Below, piece by piece: positions 5,331-9,648 of a stretch of 9,648 nucleotides of DNA; the first letter of the stretch is position 1, and the number at the start of each line of letters is the position of its first letter. The stretch covers positions 1 through 9,648 of the forward strand of contig DJIP01000333.1 in NCBI GenBank assembly GCA_002433675.1, given 5' to 3'. The translations under genes and the position numbers were made by a program. This DNA is from Halomonas halophila. GTDB lineage: Bacteria > Pseudomonadota > Gammaproteobacteria > Pseudomonadales > Halomonadaceae. Under the pieces are notes generated by a model that saw only the letters and a list, made by a program, of their open reading frames with translations, did no database searches and was not told where the DNA came from.

Positions 5331-7778
5331 ATGAGCGATGATCGCGATCCCCGGTCCGACGATCTGGACTGGATTCCCATGAGTGGCGATGCCGGTGACG
5401 GAGCCGCAGACGGCCTGGCCGATGGCGAGCAGGTCCAGAGCCATGCGGTGATTCCTGCCAGCGCCTCGCTGCCGGAACGGCTCTACCTGTTGCCGATTCA
5501 CAATCGTCCCTTCTTTCCTGCCCAGGTGCAGCCGCTGGTGATCAACCGCGAGCGCTGGTCCGAAACCATCGAGCGGGTCGCCAATACGCCCCATGACACC
5601 GTCGGTCTCGCCTTCGTCGGAGAAGCCGGTGTCGAGGAGCTGTCCCACGAGGACTTTCCGACCATCGGTACCGCGGTCAAGGCCCACAAGCTGCAGGGCG
5701 AGGACAACCAGATCCAGTTCATCGCCCAGGGCGTGCGACGCTTCAAGATTGAGCGCTGGCTGTCGCGCACCCCGCCGTTTCTGGTCGAGGTGTCCTATCC
5801 CCGCGAGCCGGTGGACGCGGAGGAAGACGAGACCCGCGCCTACGCCATGGCGTTGATCAACGGCATCAAGGAACTGCTGCCGATCAATCCGCTGTACGGC
5901 GAGGAGCTCAAGCACTACCTCAATCGCTTCAGTCCCCACGAGCCGGGTCCGTTGACCGACTTCGCCGCCGCCATCACCTCCGCCCAGGGCCAGGAGCTGC
6001 AGGACGTGCTCGCTACGCTGCCGGTGGTGCCGCGGATGCAGAAGGTGCTGCCGCTGCTGCGCAAGGAGATCGAGGTGGCGCAGCTGCAGAGCGAGATCAG
6101 CGAGCAGGTCAACGCCCAGATGCAGGAGCGCCAGCGCGAATTCTTCCTGCGCGAGCAGCTCAAGGTGATCCAGCGTGAGTTGGGCATCTCCAAGGACGAC
6201 CGCGAAAACGACGTCGACACCTTCCGTGCGCGCCTCGAGGGCCGCGAGGTGCCCGAGCGTGTGCAGGAGCGTATCGATGACGAGCTGGCCAAGCTGTCGG
6301 TACTCGAGACCGGCTCGCCCGAATATGGTACCACCCGCAACTATCTGGACTGGCTGACGGCCATGCCCTGGGGCCAGCGCAGCCAGGACCAGCTGGACCT
6401 GGCCCACGCCAGACAGGTGCTCGACCGCGACCATGACGGACTCACCGACGTCAAGGAACGGATCGTCGAGTTCCTCGCCGAGGGCACCTTCAAGGGCGAC
6501 GTGGGGGGCTCCATCGTGCTGCTGGTGGGGCCGCCCGGTGTTGGAAAGACCTCCATCGGACGCTCCATCGCCGAGGCGCTGGGCCGCGAGTTCTACCGCT
6601 TCTCGGTGGGCGGCATGCGTGACGAGGCCGAGATCAAGGGTCACCGGCGCACCTACGTCGGCGCCATGCCCGGCAAGCTGGTCCAGGCGCTCAAGGAGGT
6701 CGAGGTCGAGAATCCGGTGATCATGCTCGACGAGATCGACAAGATGGGCCAGTCCTTCCAGGGTGACCCGGCCTCGGCCTTGCTCGAGGTGCTGGACCCG
6801 GAGCAGAACGTCGACTTCCTCGATCACTACCTGGACGTGCGTCTGGACCTGTCCAAGGTGCTGTTCGTGTGCACCGCCAATACCCTGGATTCCATCCCGC
6901 CGGCATTGCTCGACCGCATGGAGCAGATTCGCCTGTCGGGCTACATCGCCGAAGAGAAGCAGGCCATCGCCAGGAACCATCTCTGGCCCAAGCTGCTCAA
7001 GCGCGACAATATCCCCAAGAAACGCATCAACCTGACCGTCGCGGCCCTGCGCCAGGTGGTCGAGGGCTACGCCAGGGAGGCCGGTGTCCGCCAGCTGGAG
7101 AAACAGCTGCACCGGATCGTGCGCAAGGCCGCCGTCAAGCTGCTGGAGAACGACCAGGAGGCGGTCAAGGTCTCGCTCAAGAATCTCGAGGAGTTCCTCG
7201 GCGCACCGCTGTTCCGCAAGGAAAAGGTAATGAAAGGGCAGGGCGTGGTCACCGGCCTGGCCTGGACCTCCATGGGCGGCGCCACCCTGTCCATCGAGGC
7301 CGGCAAGGTGCATGGGCTTGATCGCGGCTTCAAGCTCACCGGCCAGCTGGGCGACGTGATGAAGGAGTCGGCCAATATCGCCTACAGCTACGTTCAGGGA
7401 CACCTGACCGAGTACGGCGCCGACGCCGGCTTCTTCGATGCGTCCTTTGTCCACCTGCACGTGCCGGAAGGCGCGACGCCCAAGGATGGCCCCTCGGCGG
7501 GGGTCACCATGACCACGGCGTTGCTGTCGCTGGCGCGTCATCAGCCCATCGAGCGCAACCTGGCGATGACCGGCGAGCTGACGCTGACCGGCCAGGTGCT
7601 GCCGGTAGGGGGCATTCGCGAGAAGGTCATCGCCGCGCGCCGCAGCGATATCTTCGAGGTGATCCTGCCCGAGGCCAATCGGCGCGACTATGACGAACTT
7701 CCGGGGTACCTCAAGGACGGCATGACGGTGCATTTCGCCGACCGCTACAAGGATGTCGCCAAGGTAGTATTCGGCTGA
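5331..7778 (+). CDS. lon: ATP-dependent Lon protease, AsrA/Lon-2-like
   Basis: This 815-residue AAA+ serine protease unfolds and degrades damaged or regulatory proteins in the cytoplasm, as a hexamer in this family. Residues 1-48 are an acidic, Asp-rich extension. The Lon substrate-binding (LAN) domain is at about 50-245, followed by a helical coiled region at 245-330. In the AAA+ module, Walker A is GPPGVGKT at 400-407, Walker B is IMLDEID at 464-470 and LLDRM is at 526-530. The protease domain has DGPSAG with catalytic Ser722 and GGIREK with Lys765; their 43-residue spacing equals E. coli Ser679/Lys722. The N-domain ([13 protein letters not shown] at 53-65) differs from E. coli Lon and resembles the Pseudomonas second Lon, AsrA. 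The neighbours are not clpX or hupB, so a canonical lon may exist elsewhere. The ATG at 5331 has GAGGA at 5322-5326; a TTG start at 5280 would overlap the promoter. Confidence 0.95.
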   Translation: MSDDRDPRSDDLDWIPMSGDAGDGAADGLADGEQVQSHAVIPASASLPERLYLLPIHNRPFFPAQVQPLVINRERWSETIERVANTPHDTVGLAFVGEAGVEELSHEDFPTIGTAVKAHKLQGEDNQIQFIAQGVRRFKIERWLSRTPPFLVEVSYPREPVDAEEDETRAYAMALINGIKELLPINPLYGEELKHYLNRFSPHEPGPLTDFAAAITSAQGQELQDVLATLPVVPRMQKVLPLLRKEIEVAQLQSEISEQVNAQMQERQREFFLREQLKVIQRELGISKDDRENDVDTFRARLEGREVPERVQERIDDELAKLSVLETGSPEYGTTRNYLDWLTAMPWGQRSQDQLDLAHARQVLDRDHDGLTDVKERIVEFLAEGTFKGDVGGSIVLLVGPPGVGKTSIGRSIAEALGREFYRFSVGGMRDEAEIKGHRRTYVGAMPGKLVQALKEVEVENPVIMLDEIDKMGQSFQGDPASALLEVLDPEQNVDFLDHYLDVRLDLSKVLFVCTANTLDSIPPALLDRMEQIRLSGYIAEEKQAIARNHLWPKLLKRDNIPKKRINLTVAALRQVVEGYAREAGVRQLEKQLHRIVRKAAVKLLENDQEAVKVSLKNLEEFLGAPLFRKEKVMKGQGVVTGLAWTSMGGATLSIEAGKVHGLDRGFKLTGQLGDVMKESANIAYSYVQGHLTEYGADAGFFDASFVHLHVPEGATPKDGPSAGVTMTTALLSLARHQPIERNLAMTGELTLTGQVLPVGGIREKVIAARRSDIFEVILPEANRRDYDELPGYLKDGMTVHFADRYKDVAKVVFG

Positions 7779-7780
7779 CA

Positions 7781-7857
7781 ACGGCATGACGGCGCATTTC
7801 GCCGACCGCTCTCGTCGGTCACTGCAGGGATGTTGTCAAGGTGGTATTCGGCTAACA
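7781..7857 (+). repeat. Decayed tandem copy 1 of the lon 3' end
   Basis: Bases 7781-7810 match lon 7717-7746 at 29 of 30 positions, and 7828-7857 match 7751-7780 at 26 of 30. The match includes the end of the gene (CTGACA in lon, CTAACA here). Between the two blocks, ACAA of lon is replaced by 17 bases (7811-7827), which creates the small hairpin GACCG/CGGTC (7804-7808, 7816-7820). All five mismatches are transitions. The copy starts two bases after the lon stop and is shifted in frame, so it does not extend Lon. Confidence 0.85.
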
Positions 7858-7907
7858 CGGTATTTCGCCGAGCGCTCTCGTCGATCACTGCAGGGACGTC
7901 GCCAAGG
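7858..7907 (+). repeat. Decayed tandem copy 2 of the lon 3' end
   Basis: Bases 7860-7907 match copy 1 bases 7794-7841 at 42 of 48 positions, a 66-base offset. The shared block includes the inserted segment CTCGTCGRTCACTGCAG that lon itself lacks. Copy 2 therefore arose from copy 1 or shares its parent, rather than coming directly from lon. Yet its GGACGTCGCCAAGG is closer to lon (13 of 14) than to copy 1 in that block, which suggests gene-conversion-like mixing or back changes. It lacks the final VVFG codons. Confidence 0.8.
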
Positions 7908-7908
7908 A

Positions 7909-7966
7909 ACGGCAATATGACGGCCATTTGCTCAAGGACGGCATGACGGCGCCTTTCGCCGACAGC
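7909..7966 (+). repeat. Decayed copy 3, plus a fragment, of the lon 3' end
   Basis: Bases 7931-7966 match lon 7710-7745 at 33 of 36 positions, starting with a perfect 19-base block CTCAAGGACGGCATGACGG. This copy extends further upstream into lon than copies 1 and 2, so it is a separate duplication from the gene. In front of it, 7909-7930 looks like a more damaged fragment of the same ACGGCATGACGG...CATTTCGC segment. Copy 3 is out of frame with lon and has no ribosome binding site. Confidence 0.8.
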
Positions 7967-7987
7967 GATCGGGCAAGTAGCCCCTGA

Positions 7988-8025
7988 ACGGGCCCGAGGC
8001 CGCATGACGCGGTTCTCGGGCCCGT
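7988..8025 (+). terminator. Long-stem hairpin after lon, without a T tract
   Basis: ACGGGCCCGAG at 7988-7998 is the exact reverse complement of CTCGGGCCCGT at 8015-8025. Inside it, CCGC (8000-8003) pairs with GCGG (8009-8012) around ATGAC, so the stem is nearly continuous at about 15-16 bp. Each arm also contains the self-complementary CGGGCCCG. No T run follows on either strand, so classic intrinsic termination is not assured. It most likely ends or protects the 3' end of the lon transcript, about 210 bases past the stop and beyond the repeat cluster. Confidence 0.5.
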
Positions 8026-8097
8026 GGCGTGATGGCCTGTGCAAGGCTAGTCAGTGCCGTCTGTGCGTGACAGAATCGACAGTCTGGACACGCGACA

Positions 8098-8127
8098 CCG
8101 CCCGGTTGCCTTCTGCATCACGGGTGG
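8098..8127 (+). promoter_or_regulatory. Leader hairpin upstream of ilvD
   Basis: CCGCCCG at 8098-8104 pairs with CGGGTGG at 8121-8127 (7 bp, one G-U wobble) around a 16-base loop, 12 bases before the ilvD Shine-Dalgarno (8140-8144). Otherwise 8026-8148 shows nothing clear: no convincing -35/-10 pair and no leader peptide rich in branched-chain codons. The hairpin may be chance in GC-rich DNA. Confidence 0.25.
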
Positions 8128-8148
8128 ACGAAAAATGACGAGGATTCC

Positions 8149-9648
8149 ATGCCTGAGTATCGCTCCCGTACCACCACCGCCGGTCGCAACATGGCCGGCG
8201 CTCGCGCCCTGTGGCGCGCCACCGGCATGAAGGATGGCGACTTCCAGAAGCCGATCATCGCGGTGGCGAACTCCTTCACTCAGTTCGTGCCGGGCCACGT
8301 TCACCTGAAGGACATGGGCCAGCTGGTCGCCCGTGAAATCGAAAAGGCCGGCGGTGTAGCCAAGGAATTCAACACCATCGCCGTGGACGACGGTATCGCC
8401 ATGGGCCACGACGGTATGCTCTATTCGCTGCCGAGCCGCGATCTGATCGCCGACAGCGTGGAGTACATGGTCAACGCCCACTGCGCCGACGCCCTGGTGT
8501 GTATCTCCAACTGCGACAAGATCACGCCTGGAATGTTGATGGCCGCCATGCGCCTCAACGTGCCGGTGATCTTCGTTTCCGGCGGCCCCATGGAAGCCGG
8601 CAAGACCAAGCTGCTGGATCACGGCCTGGACCTGGTGGATGCCATGGTCATGGCCGCCGACGATTCGGTGGACGAGGAAACCCTGAACGAAGTCGAGCGC
8701 AGCGCCTGCCCCACCTGTGGCAGCTGCTCCGGCATGTTCACCGCCAACTCCATGAACTGCCTGACCGAGGCGCTGGGCCTGGCGCTGCCGGGCAACGGCA
8801 CGGTGCTGGCCACCCACGCCGATCGCCGCCGCCTGTTCGAGACAGCCGGCGAGCGCATCGTCGAGCTGGCCAGGCGCTACTACGAAGGTGACGAAGCGCA
8901 CCTGCTGCCGCGTGCCATCGGCTCCAAGGCGGCGTTCAAGAACGCCATGACCCTGGACATCGCCATGGGTGGCTCCACCAACACCATCCTGCACCTGCTG
9001 GCCGCCGCCCAGGAGGCGGGCGTCGACTTCAACATGATGGACATCGACCGGCTGAGCCGCGAAGTTCCTCAGCTGTGCAAGGTGGCGCCCAATACCCAGA
9101 AGTATCACATCGAGGACGTGCACCGGGCCGGCGGCATCATGGCGATCCTTGGTGAGCTGGATCGCGCCGGGGTACTGGATACCTCGGTGCCCACGGTCTA
9201 CGGCGACAGCCTCAAGCTGGCCCTCGACGAGTGGGACATCATGCGCAACCCGTCGGCGGAGGTGGTCAACTTCTTCAAGGCTGGCCCCGGCGGCATCCCG
9301 ACCCAGACGGCGTTTTCCCAGAGCGCCCGCTGGCCGAGCCTGGACGGTGACCGCGCCACCGGCTGTATCCGCGACTACGAACACGCCTTCTCAAAGGAGG
9401 GCGGTCTCGCTGTCCTGAAGGGCAACATCGCCGAGAATGGCTGTGTGGTGAAGACCGCCGGCGTCGATGACAGCATCCTGGTGTTTGAAGGGCCGGCCCA
9501 CGTGGTCGAGTCTCAGGATCAGGCGGTGGAACACATCCTTGGCGACAAGGTGAAGGAAGGCGACGTGGTGGTGATCCGCTACGAAGGCCCGAAGGGCGGC
9601 CCGGGCATGCAGGAGATGCTCTATCCGACGTCCTATCTCAAGTCCAAG
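8149..9648 (+). CDS. ilvD: Dihydroxy-acid dehydratase (3' end beyond window)
   Basis: This iron-sulfur enzyme dehydrates 2,3-dihydroxy-isovalerate and 2,3-dihydroxy-3-methylvalerate to the keto acids that become valine, leucine and isoleucine. The first 500 codons are present and open to the window edge; E. coli IlvD has 616 residues, so roughly 115 are missing. Visible motifs are [16 protein letters not shown] at 38-53, [10 protein letters not shown] at 78-87 (Asp81 as metal ligand), [11 protein letters not shown] at 119-129 (cluster Cys122, Lys124), [19 protein letters not shown] at 186-204, [17 protein letters not shown] at 274-290 and [18 protein letters not shown] at 478-495. Cysteine placement follows E. 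coli IlvD. The ATG at 8149 has GAGGA at 8140-8144. It lies 370 bases after lon, beyond the repeats and a strong hairpin, so it is probably a separate transcription unit. I recognise no promoter. Confidence 0.96.
   Translation, partial: MPEYRSRTTTAGRNMAGARALWRATGMKDGDFQKPIIAVANSFTQFVPGHVHLKDMGQLVAREIEKAGGVAKEFNTIAVDDGIAMGHDGMLYSLPSRDLIADSVEYMVNAHCADALVCISNCDKITPGMLMAAMRLNVPVIFVSGGPMEAGKTKLLDHGLDLVDAMVMAADDSVDEETLNEVERSACPTCGSCSGMFTANSMNCLTEALGLALPGNGTVLATHADRRRLFETAGERIVELARRYYEGDEAHLLPRAIGSKAAFKNAMTLDIAMGGSTNTILHLLAAAQEAGVDFNMMDIDRLSREVPQLCKVAPNTQKYHIEDVHRAGGIMAILGELDRAGVLDTSVPTVYGDSLKLALDEWDIMRNPSAEVVNFFKAGPGGIPTQTAFSQSARWPSLDGDRATGCIRDYEHAFSKEGGLAVLKGNIAENGCVVKTAGVDDSILVFEGPAHVVESQDQAVEHILGDKVKEGDVVVIRYEGPKGGPGMQEMLYPTSYLKSK

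Noticed and set aside
5310..7787. An 825-codon open frame antisense to lon
   Set aside because: It spans lon almost exactly and is a codon-bias shadow in GC-rich DNA. Its translation is rich in His, Gln, Leu and Gly with no known motif, while the + strand has intact Walker and catalytic motifs.
7745..8044. Minus-strand 99-codon frame covering the lon-ilvD gap
   Set aside because: It starts at TTG without a Shine-Dalgarno, runs through the long hairpin and into the lon 3' end, and its internal repeats only mirror the DNA repeats.
8032..8070. Twelve-codon ORF in the ilvD leader, considered as an attenuation leader peptide
   Set aside because: It has only two Val and one Leu codon, no Ile run, no good Shine-Dalgarno, and no terminator/antiterminator pair with a T tract after it.
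8047..9384. A 445-codon open frame antisense to ilvD, and a similar 327-codon frame at 3833-4816
   Set aside because: Both lie opposite well-supported + strand genes and have no recognisable domains or ribosome binding sites; they are composition artefacts.

Overview
The window is high-GC bacterial chromosome. Its products look like their Escherichia coli and Pseudomonas counterparts, and the gene order ribB-ribH-nusB-thiL-pgpA is typical of Gammaproteobacteria. The GC-rich codons and slightly acidic proteins suggest a halophilic relative such as Halomonadaceae (Halomonas-like). That placement is inferred from protein character and gene order; no search was run. I see no mobile element, tRNA, rRNA or CRISPR array.

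Left part (1-5137): a co-directional + strand run. It starts with a 115-base stretch holding a 20-base direct repeat. Next come ribB (3,4-dihydroxy-2-butanone-4-phosphate synthase with a degenerate GTP cyclohydrolase II-like tail, the RibBX arrangement), ribH (lumazine synthase), nusB (antitermination factor), thiL (thiamine-monophosphate kinase), pgpA (phosphatidylglycerophosphatase A) and a membrane-anchored DUF945/YdgA-like protein. ribH/nusB and thiL/pgpA overlap at their stop and start codons, so the run is probably an operon with translational coupling. Two spacers carry possible RNA control elements. The ribB-ribH gap has a terminator-like hairpin with a T tract plus a perfect 8-bp hairpin. 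The DUF945 gene's leader has a hairpin that pairs with its ribosome binding site.

Middle (5138-7778): after a 193-base gap carrying a sigma-32-like heat-shock promoter lies a complete Lon-type ATP-dependent protease. Its N-terminal domain and acidic N-terminal extension resemble the second, AsrA/Lon-2 type of Lon rather than E. coli Lon.

Right part (7779-9648): a 370-base non-coding stretch begins with decayed, nested tandem copies of the last ~35-70 bases of lon, then has a strong long-stem hairpin, then the leader of ilvD. ilvD (dihydroxyacid dehydratase) runs off the right edge after 500 codons.

The genes are housekeeping: riboflavin synthesis, rRNA transcription, thiamine pyrophosphate, phospholipid synthesis, protein quality control and branched-chain amino acids. 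No new multi-gene system is evident. The most unusual structure is the lon 3'-end repeat cluster at 7781-7966.
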